Positions 18,617 through 27,757 are shown, numbered from the stretch's first letter. The stretch: DNA of 64,000 bases from Rhodococcus maanshanensis NBRC 100610 (GCF_001894865.1 NZ_BCXA01000030.1:49717-113716); one strand, 5' to 3'. The notes: generated by a model from the letters alone, not told the origin. Numbers and translations: made by a program.

Positions 18617-19796
18617 ACGTGAGGGGCACCCGACGGGCCGGACCGGAGCAGGCCGTCAGCCGCAGGAAACGCGGGTCGGTGAGCCCGCGGGACCGCGCGG
18701 CAGCCAGCACCTCGGCCGCCACCCGCTCCGCGGCACCGGCATCGATAAGTGCGATGGCCGATCCGCCGAAGCCACCACCGGTCATCCGGGCCCCGTGCGC
18801 GCCCGCCGCGAGCGCCGAGTCCACCGCGCAGTCCAGCTCCGGGCACGACACCTCGTAGTCGTCGCGCAACGAGACGTGCGACGCCGTCAGCAGTGGGCCG
18901 AGCTCGCGGTGGCGACCGGATTCCATGAGGGACAACACCTCCCGCACCCGGCCGATCTCCGAGACGACGTGCCGGGCGCGGCTCCGCAACACCGGGTCGG
19001 TCAGCGCGGACACGTCGGTCACCTCACGCAGCGACGCACCCAGTGTGGCGGCCGCCGCCTCCACCGATGCCCGGCGCTGCGCGTACTGGCCGTCGACCAA
19101 CCGGTGCGGGGCGCGGGTGTCGATCACCAGCAGCGCCAGCCCCTCCCCTGCCAGGTCGAACGGCACCGGGGCGACGCCGCCGTCCCGCGAATCGACGAGC
19201 AGCGCATGACCGACCTCGGCGCGCAGCGAGATCGCCTGGTCCATGCCGCCGGTGGGGGCGAGCGCGATGTCGTTCTCCGCACGCACGCAGCAGCCTGCCA
19301 GCGCGGCGCGGCCTGCGTCGTCGGTCGGCGCCCCGGACAGGTCCGCCAGCGCGAGCGCCAGCGCGCATTCGAGTGCGGCCGAACTGGAGAGGCCGGCGCC
19401 GATCGGCACCGAGGACTCGACCGCCACGTCAACACCGCCGAAATCACTGTCCAGCAGTCCGTCTCGCCGCATCGCCCACACCACACCCGCGAGGTACGCC
19501 GCCCAGTCCGGCGGGTTACCCGGTGCGATCTCGTCGACCCGGCCGGTCCAGGAACCCAGGCCGGACCGGCACCGCAGCATCCCGTCGCGCCGACGCCCGA
19601 CCGCGACGACGGTGCTGTGCGGCAGCGCGATCGGCAGCGACAGGCCCTGCGCATAGTCGACGTGCTCGCCGATGAGGTTGACCCGCCCCGGCGCGGCCCA
19701 CACGCCCTCCGGGTCCGTGCCGAACTGGCCAAGGAACCGGTCGACGACTGCGGCGGCCAAGGCCGAATCCGACAGGGACTCCACCCATTCGCTCAC
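18612..19796 (-). CDS. galK: Galactokinase
   Basis: A 394-residue GHMP-family kinase that phosphorylates galactose at C1. The galactokinase signature PGRVNLIGEHVDY is near residue 36, the ATP-binding GAGLSSSAALE (motif 2) at about 132, and motif 3 MTGGGFGGSAIAL near 345. Length matches the family. The GTG start at 19796 overlaps the galT stop (GTGA), so translation is coupled to galT. With galT it forms a two-gene Leloir operon; UDP-galactose epimerase is not in the window. Confidence 0.95.
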   Translation of the reverse strand: MSEWVESLSDSALAAAVVDRFLGQFGTDPEGVWAAPGRVNLIGEHVDYAQGLSLPIALPHSTVVAVGRRRDGMLRCRSGLGSWTGRVDEIAPGNPPDWAAYLAGVVWAMRRDGLLDSDFGGVDVAVESSVPIGAGLSSSAALECALALALADLSGAPTDDAGRAALAGCCVRAENDIALAPTGGMDQAISLRAEVGHALLVDSRDGGVAPVPFDLAGEGLALLVIDTRAPHRLVDGQYAQRRASVEAAAATLGASLREVTDVSALTDPVLRSRARHVVSEIGRVREVLSLMESGRHRELGPLLTASHVSLRDDYEVSCPELDCAVDSALAAGAHGARMTGGGFGGSAIALIDAGAAERVAAEVLAAARSRGLTDPRFLRLTACSGPARRVPLTC

Positions 19797-20911
19797 GGCG
19801 CGATCTCCCGGAAACGGGCCGCGATCCGCTCCGGCGTGGTGTCGCTGACCCAGGCGCCCATCCCGGACTCGGAACCCGCGAGGAACTTCATCCGATGCGG
19901 GGACCGCATCAGCGAGAACAGCTGCAGGTGCAGCCTGCCCAGCGGGCGCTGCTCCCCGACCGGCGCCTGATGCCACCCCGCGATGTACGGAAGCCGTTCC
20001 ACCCCTTCGAAGAACCGGTCCAGGCGGCCCAGGATGTCGAGATAGACGCGCGCCAGCTCGTCCAGCTCGGCGGCATCCAATGCGGCCAGATCGGGGACGT
20101 CCCGGTGCGGCGCCAGGTGCAGCTCCACCGGCCACCTCGCGGCGGCGGGCACGTAGGCCGTCCAGTGCTCGCCCTCGAGCACGACCCGGCTGCCCGCGCG
20201 CCGCTCGGCGTCCAGCACGTCACGCAGCAGCGATCGCCCCGTCCGCGCCAGGTGCCGCTCGGACTGTCGCAGCAGCGCGCCGGTGTGCGCAGGCAGCATC
20301 GGGTACGCGTAGATCTGGCCGTGCGGGTGCGCCAACGTCACGCCGATCTCCTCGCCCCGGTTCTCGAAGCAGTAGACCTGCTCGATGCCGGGCAACGCCG
20401 ACAGCTCCCTGGTCCGGTCGGCCAGCGCGCCGAGCACCGTGCGCACCCGGCCCACCGGCAGCTCCGCGAAGCTGCGACCGTGGTCGCTGGTGAAGCACAC
20501 GACCTCGCAACGGCCGGCTGCGGCCCGCTGCGGCCACAGGAGCTCGCCGTCGACGTTGTCGGTCGGCGGGGCCACCGCGCCGGTCGCCAGCGACGGGAAT
20601 CTGTTCTCGAAGACGGCGACGTCGTAGTCGTCGGCGGGGATCTCCGTCGGCGCGCGGCCGGGGCCGCTCGGGCACAGCGGACACGCATCGGCCGCGGGCA
20701 GGAAGGTCCGATCCATCCGATGCGCGGCCATCGTCACCCACTCCCCGGAGAGCACGTCGTAGCGCATCGTGGACTCCACCCGAATCGGCGACAGGTCCCT
20801 GGTGTCCTGCAGCTGCCGGGTCGCCGCCCCGCTCACGTACGGCTCGGAGTCGTCGAAGTAGATCAGCTCTCGGCCGTCGGCGAGCGCCGTCGCCGTCCTC
20901 CGGATCGTCAT
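19793..20911 (-). CDS. galT: Galactose-1-phosphate uridylyltransferase
   Basis: A 372-residue HIT-superfamily enzyme that exchanges UMP between UDP-glucose and galactose-1-phosphate. The active site HPHGQIYAYP is present with the nucleophilic His, as is the zinc-type CPLCPSG motif (residues about 77-83). The C-terminal block with HLQLFSLMRS-type sequence is conserved. It starts at the ATG at 20911 and is first in the galTK operon, divergent from marR with about 120 bp between them. Confidence 0.95.
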   Translation of the reverse strand: MTIRRTATALADGRELIYFDDSEPYVSGAATRQLQDTRDLSPIRVESTMRYDVLSGEWVTMAAHRMDRTFLPAADACPLCPSGPGRAPTEIPADDYDVAVFENRFPSLATGAVAPPTDNVDGELLWPQRAAAGRCEVVCFTSDHGRSFAELPVGRVRTVLGALADRTRELSALPGIEQVYCFENRGEEIGVTLAHPHGQIYAYPMLPAHTGALLRQSERHLARTGRSLLRDVLDAERRAGSRVVLEGEHWTAYVPAAARWPVELHLAPHRDVPDLAALDAAELDELARVYLDILGRLDRFFEGVERLPYIAGWHQAPVGEQRPLGRLHLQLFSLMRSPHRMKFLAGSESGMGAWVSDTTPERIAARFREIAP

Positions 20912-21000
20912 CGGATCTCGTTCCCGCCCTTCAGCAGTGTTCGTCGCCGAAGAGATTGTGCCCCACGCGCCGCACCGGCCAGCCCGACCACAGGGTTCAA

Positions 21001-21027
21001 TTACATAGTTTGCCTATGCAATAATAT
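21001..21027 (+). promoter_or_regulatory. MarR operator and -10 box, possible leaderless start
   Basis: TTACATAG-TTTGC-CTATGCAA (21001-21021) is an inverted repeat with one mismatch in an AT-rich island. TAATAT (21022-21027) is a good -10 element, placing the transcript start at or next to the ATG at 21034. Binding by MarR here would block its own promoter. Confidence 0.55.
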
Positions 21028-21033
21028 GAACCC

Positions 21034-21486
21034 ATGGCATCCGAACACCTGACGGAGCGCCACCTGCGCGAGGTTCTCGCGGAGCTGGTGACCAACACCT
21101 CCCGATTCACCCGACTCGCCTCATCGATCGCGACCGACGACCGGCCACGCGCCTGGATGCGGGCGCTGTCGCACCTCGACGAGTACGGCGCGCTCCGCAT
21201 CAGCGAGTTCGCCCGGATCGATCGATGCTCGCAGCCGACGGCCACCGCCCTGCTCAAGCAGATCACCGATGCCGGCCTGGCCGGCAGGCACCGCGACCCC
21301 GCGGACTCGCGCGCGGTGGTGGTCGAGATGACGGAGGCCGGACGCCACTGGCTCGGCGAGGCCCGCGCCGAGATCGGCACCGCGCTCGCCGCCCACCTCG
21401 GCGACCTCGAACCCGAACAGATCGAACGACTTTCGCAGAGCCTGGCCGACCTTCGGGCGGCCATCAAGGCGTCAACACAGCGATGA
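21034..21486 (+). CDS. MarR-family transcriptional regulator
   Basis: A 150-residue winged-helix regulator. The DNA-binding region is about 45-105: LRISEFARIDRCSQPTATALLKQI (helix-turn-helix) followed by the wing HRDPADSRAVVVEMT, with the conserved Asp-x-Arg of MarR proteins. Length is typical. It precedes an MFS exporter-like gene by 29 bp and is likely its repressor, induced by a small toxic compound. The inverted repeat at 21001-21021 is the probable operator, and the -10 position suggests a leaderless or near-leaderless mRNA. Confidence 0.93.
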   Translation: MASEHLTERHLREVLAELVTNTSRFTRLASSIATDDRPRAWMRALSHLDEYGALRISEFARIDRCSQPTATALLKQITDAGLAGRHRDPADSRAVVVEMTEAGRHWLGEARAEIGTALAAHLGDLEPEQIERLSQSLADLRAAIKASTQR

Positions 21487-21515
21487 GAAGACCCAGCGAC
21501 ACCGAGGAGGAGTCC

Positions 21516-22769
21516 GTGACAGTCATCGACACGGCCACCAGCGCCGGCACCGAGAACAAGGGCATCCTGCACCAACCGAAGGCGGTCTGGGCGGTCGCGT
21601 TCGCGAGTGTCATCGCCTTCATGGGCATCGGACTTGTCGACCCGATCCTGAAGCCGATCGGCGAGCAACTCGACGCGACCCCCTCGCAGGTGTCACTGCT
21701 GTTCACCTCGTACATGCTCGTGACCGGTGTCGCCATGCTGATCACCGGTGCGGTGTCGAGCCGGATCGGCCCGAAGAAGACGTTGCTCCTTGGCCTGACG
21801 ATCATCGTGGTGTTCGCCGCACTGGCCGGGATGTCGGGCTCGGTCGGACAGATCGTCGGATTCCGCGCCGGCTGGGGCCTGGGCAACGCGTTGTTCATCG
21901 CGACCGCGCTGGCGACCATCGTCGGCGCCGCCAGCGGCGGCGTCGCGAAGGCGATCATCCTGTACGAGGCCGCGCTCGGCATCGGTATCGCGGTGGGACC
22001 GTTGGTCGGCGGCGTCCTCGGCAGCGTCAGCTGGCGCGCCCCCTTCTTCGGCGTCGCCGCGCTGATGGCGGTCGCCTTCATCCTGATCGTGGTGATGCTG
22101 CCCGCCACGCCCGCCCCGAAGTCGGGCCGGACGTCACTGTCCGCCCCGTTCCTCGCGCTGCGGCACCGCGGCCTGCTCACCGTCGCGATCACCTCGCTGC
22201 TGTACAACTACGGCTTCTTCACCCTGCTCGCGTACACCCCGTTCCCGCTCGACATGGGTACCTACGCAATCGGTTTCATCTTCTTCGGCTGGGGCCTGAT
22301 GCTCGCGGTCTCGTCGGTGTTCCTGGCACCGCGGCTGCAGCGGGCGTTCGGCACGCTGCCGATGATGATGCTCGCGCTGGCCCTGTTCGCGATCGACCTC
22401 GCGGTGATGGCGCTGTTCACCGAGAACAAGTCGGTCCTGATCGTGTGCGTCGTCCTGGCCGGCCTGTTCCTCGGCGTGAACAACACCCTGATCACCGAGA
22501 CCGTGATGATCTCCGCGCCGGTCGAGCGCTCCACCGCGTCCGCCGCGTACAGCTTCGTCCGGTTCGTCGGCGGCGCCGCCGCGCCGTGGGTGGCGGGCAA
22601 GCTAGGCGAGAGCAACGTCCACCTGCCGTTCTGGGTCGGTGCGCTCTGCACGGCCGCCGCCATCGTGGTGCTCTCCACCGGACGCAGGGTGCTCGCGCAC
22701 GTCGACGACCACGACCCGGCCCCGCACAGCGTCGACGAGGCCGCGGCCATCACCGCCGGCTCCGACTAG
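21516..22769 (+). CDS. MFS drug-efflux-type transporter
   Basis: A 417-residue major facilitator protein with 12 predicted helices. The motif between helices 2 and 3 (GAVSSRIGPKKTLL, from G-x3-D/R-x-G-x-K/R-K) is visible, and GIAVGPLVGGVLG in helix 5 matches the antiporter motif C of efflux pumps, so export is more likely than uptake. The GTG at 21516 is chosen because GAGGAGG lies 5 bases upstream; an ATG at 21483 overlapping the marR stop is the alternative. It forms an operon with marR. Confidence 0.9.
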   Translation: MTVIDTATSAGTENKGILHQPKAVWAVAFASVIAFMGIGLVDPILKPIGEQLDATPSQVSLLFTSYMLVTGVAMLITGAVSSRIGPKKTLLLGLTIIVVFAALAGMSGSVGQIVGFRAGWGLGNALFIATALATIVGAASGGVAKAIILYEAALGIGIAVGPLVGGVLGSVSWRAPFFGVAALMAVAFILIVVMLPATPAPKSGRTSLSAPFLALRHRGLLTVAITSLLYNYGFFTLLAYTPFPLDMGTYAIGFIFFGWGLMLAVSSVFLAPRLQRAFGTLPMMMLALALFAIDLAVMALFTENKSVLIVCVVLAGLFLGVNNTLITETVMISAPVERSTASAAYSFVRFVGGAAAPWVAGKLGESNVHLPFWVGALCTAAAIVVLSTGRRVLAHVDDHDPAPHSVDEAAAITAGSD

Positions 22770-22854
22770 GCGGCACCGGAAAGGGCCATCACGCAGGGGG
22801 CATCGGCACTAGCATCGACGGGTACGCGAATCACCACGGAAGCCGAGGTGCACG

Positions 22855-23676
22855 ATGCGTCCACGCCGCCAGTTCCTGTCCGCCGGACTGATCGTCGTGT
22901 GTGCGACGCTGACCATGGCTGGGGGTACCCACGCACCGATCGACCAGCCCCCCGCCGGCGGCCAGACGGTGTTCGACGGTCCGACTGTCGAGGTCGGCGA
23001 GGGGACCGCCCACAGCTTCGTCACCCTCGACGCCGCGGGCAATCCCACCGAGGTGGGCATGCGGCTGTCCGAGGGTGCGATGTACGGCCTGCCCGCGACC
23101 CACGATGTCGCGGCGACCTACGAGCTCGACCTGCCCGAGGAGGCCGCGGCGACGATCTTCGACCACACCACTCTCGACTGGAACGACCACGGTCACGGAC
23201 CGAGCGGCATGTTCGACAAGCCGCATTTCGACACGCACTTCTACATGGTCGACGAGGCCGCGGTGGCCGAGATCGACCCGGCGAGTCCGGATTTCGAGGC
23301 CAAGGGCACGCGGCTTCCGGAACTGCGATACCTCCCGCCCGACTACATCCCGATGCTGGGGCCGAAGCTGGTCCCGCAGGCGTCCCCAGCCATGGGGGTG
23401 CATTGGTTCGATGTCACCGACGGGGTGATCCCGGGCCCCTACCAGTTCACGCAGGCATTCCTCAACGGGACCTGGGACGGCGACTACACCTTCATGGAAC
23501 CGATGGTGACCCGCGAGTGGCTGCTGACCAAGCCGAACACCGTGCGGACCATCAAGCAGCCGCAGGCCTATCAGCGCAGCGGCTACTACCCCACCACCGT
23601 CGCCGTCACCTTCGACGACGACGCGGACGAGTACGTCATCACGATGGGCGGGATGGTGCTGCGCCAGGCGTCGTGA
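22855..23676 (+). CDS. Secreted protein with His-rich DUF5602/TTHB210-like domain
   Basis: A 273-residue exported protein: signal peptide at about 1-23, then a compact domain. Conserved-looking His motifs DWNDHGHGPSGMFDKPHFDTHFYMV (quoted in part: DHGHGP, PHFDTHFY) resemble the TTHB210-like family, in which His residues could bind a metal; function is unknown in that family. Further features are LPPDYIPM, MGVHWFDVTD and two Trp-containing strands. No Cys pattern or enzyme motif is evident. It ends 10 bp from the convergent pyrE gene, and no terminator hairpin separates them. Confidence 0.7.
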   Translation: MRPRRQFLSAGLIVVCATLTMAGGTHAPIDQPPAGGQTVFDGPTVEVGEGTAHSFVTLDAAGNPTEVGMRLSEGAMYGLPATHDVAATYELDLPEEAAATIFDHTTLDWNDHGHGPSGMFDKPHFDTHFYMVDEAAVAEIDPASPDFEAKGTRLPELRYLPPDYIPMLGPKLVPQASPAMGVHWFDVTDGVIPGPYQFTQAFLNGTWDGDYTFMEPMVTREWLLTKPNTVRTIKQPQAYQRSGYYPTTVAVTFDDDADEYVITMGGMVLRQAS

Positions 23677-23685
23677 GGCGAACGC

Positions 23686-24216
23686 CTACAGGCCGAGGTC
23701 CTCGAGGCCGAGCAGCGATCGGTACTCCACGCCCTCCGCGGCGATGACGGCGTCGGCTCCGGTCGCGCGGTCCACCACGGTCGCCACGCCGACGACGATC
23801 GCGCCTGCCTCGCGCAGCGCGCGCACGGCGGTGAGCGGCGAGTTACCGGTCGTGGTGGTGTCCTCGACGACCAACACGCGCTTCCCCACCACATCGGGGC
23901 CCTCGATCTGGCGCTGCATGCCGTGCGCCTTGGCCGCCTTGCGCACCACGAAGGCGTCGATCGGCCGGCCCTCGGCGTGCATGACGGCCATGGCCACCGG
24001 GTCCGCGCCCATGGTCAGGCCGCCGACGGAATCGAAGTCCCAGTCCGCGACGAGCTCGCGCAGCAGCTTCCCGATCAGCGGTGCGGCACGGTGGTGCAGC
24101 GTCGCGCGACGCAGGTCGACGTAGTAGTCGGCTTCCTTGCCCGAGGACAGGGTCACCTTCCCGTGCACCACAGCCAGCTCGCGTACGAGCCCTGCGAGCT
24201 CCGCCTTCTCCGTCAT
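23686..24216 (-). CDS. pyrE: Orotate phosphoribosyltransferase
   Basis: A 176-residue type I phosphoribosyltransferase of pyrimidine synthesis, converting orotate and PRPP to OMP. The PRPP-binding motif VLVVEDTTTTGNSP (about 113-126) is canonical, as are the LSSGKEADYYVDLR start and the flexible catalytic loop VRKAAKAHGMQRQIEG with its Lys residues. Size is typical for actinobacterial PyrE, shorter than the enteric enzyme. In M. tuberculosis pyrE lies close to clpB, as it does here. It is the last gene of a leftward group that starts at 26908. Confidence 0.95.
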   Translation of the reverse strand: MTEKAELAGLVRELAVVHGKVTLSSGKEADYYVDLRRATLHHRAAPLIGKLLRELVADWDFDSVGGLTMGADPVAMAVMHAEGRPIDAFVVRKAAKAHGMQRQIEGPDVVGKRVLVVEDTTTTGNSPLTAVRALREAGAIVVGVATVVDRATGADAVIAAEGVEYRSLLGLEDLGL

Positions 24217-24263
24217 TCGACCGCTCCTCTTCGCGTCCAGTTTCGACGCCCCAGCGTAGTCGT

Positions 24264-24935
24264 CTAGAGGAGGGCCCCGGGAACGCCCGCGTCCCGGTCC
24301 GCCGGGACGACCGTGTCGTCATGGAGTGGGGCCTGCGGAGCGACCTCGGCCAGGGCGGGCGACTCGGCCCTCTCGGCCTCGTCTGCACCGATCGGCAACT
24401 CGACGACAGTCGCCTCGAACAGCGGCACCTGGTGCCCGCCCGCCAGCCGCGCGACGACCCCGGCGGGAACCGAGCGCACCAGCCGGTTCACCGCGGTTGC
24501 ACTGTCGTTGTACACCCGTGCCGCTCCGATGATCCGCTGCTCGGTCACCTTGAGCTCGAGCGCGGGACGCTGAATCGCCCAGTCGTGCTTGACATTCGGG
24601 TTGCACTCCACCTCGAACATCAGGCGGTGCAGCGCGACCGACAGCGCGTTCTCGGAGCCGGCCTGCTCGCCGAGGCTCATGCCCTGCTGGCGCAGAGCGA
24701 CGGCCAGCGATCGAGCGCCGACCAACGGGGCCAGGATCTCGGACGGCATCGCCGCGGCCCGGGCGGCGGCGATCAGCTCAGGTGCCTGATCGCACCGTCG
24801 TTCGAGTTCCACATCGAGCAGGGCCCGGCTCGCGGTGAGGTTTCCCTCGAATCGACGCAAGCGTCGAACCACGGACACCGCCCACGTCACAAGAAGAACA
24901 ACAGCAACGACCGCCACAACCGTCACAAGAGTCAC
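24264..24935 (-). CDS. LemA-family membrane-anchored protein
   Basis: A 223-residue protein with one N-terminal membrane helix (about 3-20) and a long helical domain. The pattern LDVELERRCDQAPELIAAAR (LemA: D-x-x-L-x-R-R), the repeated AR/Gln helices and EQRIIGAARVYNDSATAVNRLVRSVP are the LemA signature (E-x-x-I-x-x-A-R-x-x-Y-N). The C-terminal 50 residues are acidic and low in structure. LemA proteins are of unknown function and lie on the membrane with the helical part outside or inside depending on the member. It is 48 bp upstream of pyrE on the same strand. Confidence 0.78.
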   Translation of the reverse strand: MTLVTVVAVVAVVLLVTWAVSVVRRLRRFEGNLTASRALLDVELERRCDQAPELIAAARAAAMPSEILAPLVGARSLAVALRQQGMSLGEQAGSENALSVALHRLMFEVECNPNVKHDWAIQRPALELKVTEQRIIGAARVYNDSATAVNRLVRSVPAGVVARLAGGHQVPLFEATVVELPIGADEAERAESPALAEVAPQAPLHDDTVVPADRDAGVPGALL

Positions 24936-25008
24936 AGGCGTGCAATCTACTCACACCCCGGGGCGCTCGCACACCGGGTCCGCCCACTGGCCGTACGCCG
25001 GGCCTGAT

Positions 25009-25815
25009 TCAGCCGCGCGGGTCCTGGTCGAGGTCACCCTCGTGCGGGTACGGGCGTCCCGGATCGTGATTTACGGTGCGCGCCAGCGGAACAACGTTCG
25101 GCGGCGCGGATTGGTCCGCGCCCGGCGCCGGGTACGGCGAGCGCTCCCAGTCCGGCATCTCGCGGGGGGCGGGGGCGGCGCTCGGCGGCGCCTCCTGTGC
25201 CGCGTCGAGAACGGGGGGCAGCACGTGCAGGATGCCGGAGAGCCGGGCCACCGCATCGATCGCGGCGTCCCACTCACGGCCGTTGCTGGTGACCGGCAGC
25301 GAACCGAGCGTCCACTCCCCCTCACTCCACAGCATCTGAACATGCGGGGGAACCGACTCCGTGAAATGCACCATGCGCTGATCGCAGACCCGCCGGGCGA
25401 TCTCCAGGTCGGTGGCGAACACCACGCGCGGCCCGATCGAGCCGAGCAGGTTCATGTCCGCATCCTTCGGCGGCGGCGTCGACCGGAGCCGGAGATCGAT
25501 GTCGACATCGGAGCCGACCGTACGCTGGACCGCGACGATCGTCGTCGTCTCCTCGAGGTCGAACAGCACGAAGTTCTCGCCGCGGCGGATGCCGTGCACC
25601 ACGTCGACGGCCCCGAGATATTCCTGCTTGGCCAGCGCGGCCCGGTGCCAACGCGACGGCAGGTGCTCATCCGACTCGTTGTAGGTGTAGCCCTGCGCCT
25701 TCGCCCAGATCTGCCGGACGCGACCGAACTGGTCACGCCTGCTGCGATCGATGGACAGGAGCACGATCGCGCCCACGAGCGCGATCGCTGAGAGTCCGAA
25801 CCAGATAAGCGTCAT
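25009..25815 (-). CDS. Conserved membrane-anchored protein, unknown function
   Basis: A 268-residue protein with a single N-terminal membrane segment (about 3-21), then a soluble domain of about 180 residues (GYTYNESDEHLPSRW...FVLFDLEETTTIVAV...) and a Pro/Ala-rich C-terminal tail (about 215-268). The domain is beta-rich with no catalytic motif I can identify. In M. tuberculosis a comparable membrane-associated gene lies between pyrE and clpB, so this may be its ortholog; that is a tentative synteny inference. It lies 73 bp upstream of the LemA-like gene on the same strand. Confidence 0.65.
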   Translation of the reverse strand: MTLIWFGLSAIALVGAIVLLSIDRSRRDQFGRVRQIWAKAQGYTYNESDEHLPSRWHRAALAKQEYLGAVDVVHGIRRGENFVLFDLEETTTIVAVQRTVGSDVDIDLRLRSTPPPKDADMNLLGSIGPRVVFATDLEIARRVCDQRMVHFTESVPPHVQMLWSEGEWTLGSLPVTSNGREWDAAIDAVARLSGILHVLPPVLDAAQEAPPSAAPAPREMPDWERSPYPAPGADQSAPPNVVPLARTVNHDPGRPYPHEGDLDQDPRG

Positions 25816-25897
25816 CGCCAGTCACAATATCGACTGAACGGTCCCCGCGCGGCACTCGGCTCGCACGGGGACCGAAATCATCTACATCTATCCGCCG

Positions 25898-26908
25898 TCA
25901 GTTCCCGAAGTTCCCGAGATCCGGGAGCGTGGTGTTCACGATCACCTTGGCGACGACGGACCCGTCATCGCCCTTGTCGCCCTGGACCACGACGGTGTCA
26001 CCGGGTTTGAGGTCGCCGACCTTCGCGCCGCTGAGCGAGATGACCTTGGTGGACCCGTTGGTGACGACCGTGACCGCGGAGCCGCCGATCCCGTCGAGGA
26101 TCAGCGTGGATCCGTCGTTGGACGTGATCGTCCCGACGGCCGCACCGGCCGCGCCGATCGCCTCACCCACACCGCCCGGGATCTGCGAGAGGTCAGGGGC
26201 GCTGGTGGCGGGCGGTTCGGAGGTACGGGGCGGCGGGGTGCTGGCCCGGGGCAGGGTGCTCGTCACCGGCCCCGAGGCGCTGCTCGGGGAGTCGGCGCCG
26301 CCGCCGCTGATCAGCATGACGCCGAGACCGACGACCGCCGCGAGGAGCAGCCCCGCCACGACAAGGGCGACCGCCAGCACGCCCTTGCCTGGCCCCTTCT
26401 TCTGGTCGCCGTCGAGGTAGGGCGACGCACCGGTTGGCGGTGGTGTCGGCGGCTGATTCGGGTCGTATCCCTGGTAAGTCGGGTACGCCTGCGTCGCGTT
26501 CGGCAGCTGATTCGGGTCGTACCCCTGGTACGTCGGATACGCCTGCGTCGCGTTCGGCAGCTGATTCGGGTCGTACCCCTGGTACGTCGGATACGCCTGC
26601 GTCGCGTTCGGCGGCTGATTCGGGTCGTACCCCTGGTACGTCGGGTACGCCTGCGTCGCGTTCGGCGGAACCTGACCGTAGGCCCGGTTCGGGTCCGAGG
26701 TGTATTGCACGGTCGCCGGTTCGGCCGGCCGGTCGAACTGCTGCGTCGGCTGATCGGCGCCGCGGGCCCAGACCTCGGTCGCCTGGTCCGTCGCAGCGTC
26801 CTCGGCCGCAGGAGCCCACTCCGCGGTGGGGTCGGAGCCTGCGTCGAACGGCTCGGTGCCGTCGGCGCTGCGCTCCTGCGGTGTGCGCGGATCGTCCGTG
26901 TTGTTCAT
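25898..26908 (-). CDS. Repeat-containing single-pass protein with DUF5666-like domain
   Basis: A 336-residue protein in three parts. Residues 1-80 are acidic and disordered. Residues 81-152 are four copies of an 18-residue unit ending NATQAYPTYQGYDPNQ. A membrane helix lies at about 176-200. An extracytoplasmic Ser/Thr/Pro linker leads to a beta domain (about 255-330; GTITSNDGSTLILDG, GDTVVVQGDKGDDGSV) of the DUF5666 type. With no signal peptide, the Tyr/Pro repeats would be cytoplasmic and the DUF5666 part outside. Such Pro/Tyr/Gln N-terminal tails are common in actinobacterial kinase substrates. Function unknown. Confidence 0.75.
   Translation of the reverse strand: MNNTDDPRTPQERSADGTEPFDAGSDPTAEWAPAAEDAATDQATEVWARGADQPTQQFDRPAEPATVQYTSDPNRAYGQVPPNATQAYPTYQGYDPNQPPNATQAYPTYQGYDPNQLPNATQAYPTYQGYDPNQLPNATQAYPTYQGYDPNQPPTPPPTGASPYLDGDQKKGPGKGVLAVALVVAGLLLAAVVGLGVMLISGGGADSPSSASGPVTSTLPRASTPPPRTSEPPATSAPDLSQIPGGVGEAIGAAGAAVGTITSNDGSTLILDGIGGSAVTVVTNGSTKVISLSGAKVGDLKPGDTVVVQGDKGDDGSVVAKVIVNTTLPDLGNFGN
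26453..26668 (-). repeat. 18-residue (54-bp) tandem repeat, 4 copies
   Basis: Four in-frame copies of P/L-PNATQAYPTYQGYDPNQ encode residues 81-152 of the DUF5666-like protein. Copies differ mainly in the first codon (Pro or Leu) and a few silent changes, so copy number may vary between strains. Confidence 0.95.
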
Positions 26909-27019
26909 GTCTCGGGCCTGCTCTCTGCGCGGGTGATCGTGTGGTCCCGCCGCTGGTCAATTCAGTCCGACCCGCCAGAATAGAGGCGGAACCTGAGACC
27001 GCGCTGAAGACGCCGGTGG

Positions 27020-27757
27020 CTACCGCATCACGTTCCACGCGATCGGCCGGGACAGCTCACCGGGAAAGTTCTCCCGCAGGTAGGCCGTCCACTGCGCGAC
27101 GTGCGCGCGCATCGCCCCCTCGGCGGCGGCGGGATCGCCGTCCGCGATCGCCGTGAGAATCGCGACGTCGTCCGCGAGCACCCTTGACCTCAGCCGCTCC
27201 GAATAGGCGACGCCGACCCCCGCCCCGACGAAGACTCCGTCCATGGCGTCGACGAGATAACCGAACAGCGCGTTGCCCGACGCCCAGGCGATGGTGTTGT
27301 GGAATCGGCGGTTCGCCGCGAGGAACGCCTCGAGATCGTCGAGGTGCTTCTCCATCTGCTGTACCGACTCGGCGAGGACCCGGCGGTGTTCCTCGGTTCG
27401 ATGCTCGGCGGCCATCCGGGCCATCAACGGCTCGAGGCCGACCCGCGCCTCGACGATCGTGCCGAACGGCGACTCCTCGAACTGCAGCAACAGGCCGAGG
27501 CCGGTCATCAGGTGGGAGCCGTCCGGCTTCTGCACGGTCGGACCCCCGCCCGGCCCCGGCTTGATCGAGAGCGCACCGGACAGCTCGAGATACCGGAGCG
27601 ATTCGCGGAGCGTGCCCCTGCCGACCTGATACTGCTCGAGCATCACCCGCTCCGGCGGCAACCGGTCACCGGGCCGCAAGCCCTCGCGTTCGATGTCCGA
27701 AATGATCCGCCTGGCGATGATCATCGCCGTCTTCTGCGGACGATCCGCCCTGTCCAT
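27020..27757 (-). CDS. GntR-family regulator, FadR subgroup
   Basis: A 245-residue regulator. The N-terminal winged helix (about 10-75) contains IISDIEREGLRPGDRLPPERVMLEQYQVGRGTLRESLRYLELSG, quoted in part: GDRLPPERVM and GRGTLRESLR are GntR hallmarks. The C-terminal FCD-type helical domain has RVGLEPLMARMAAEH and HNTIAWASGN, with His residues that usually hold a metal and a carboxylate ligand. The ATG at 27757 has GGAG 8 bases upstream, better than the upstream in-frame ATG. It is divergent from the porin pair and may regulate it, or may act on distant genes. Confidence 0.88.
   Translation of the reverse strand: MDRADRPQKTAMIIARRIISDIEREGLRPGDRLPPERVMLEQYQVGRGTLRESLRYLELSGALSIKPGPGGGPTVQKPDGSHLMTGLGLLLQFEESPFGTIVEARVGLEPLMARMAAEHRTEEHRRVLAESVQQMEKHLDDLEAFLAANRRFHNTIAWASGNALFGYLVDAMDGVFVGAGVGVAYSERLRSRVLADDVAILTAIADGDPAAAEGAMRAHVAQWTAYLRENFPGELSRPIAWNVMR

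Noticed and set aside
26453..26668. Possible CRISPR array or iteron set (54-bp units)
   Set aside because: The repeats are coding, contiguous and in frame within a membrane protein; no replication gene is adjacent.
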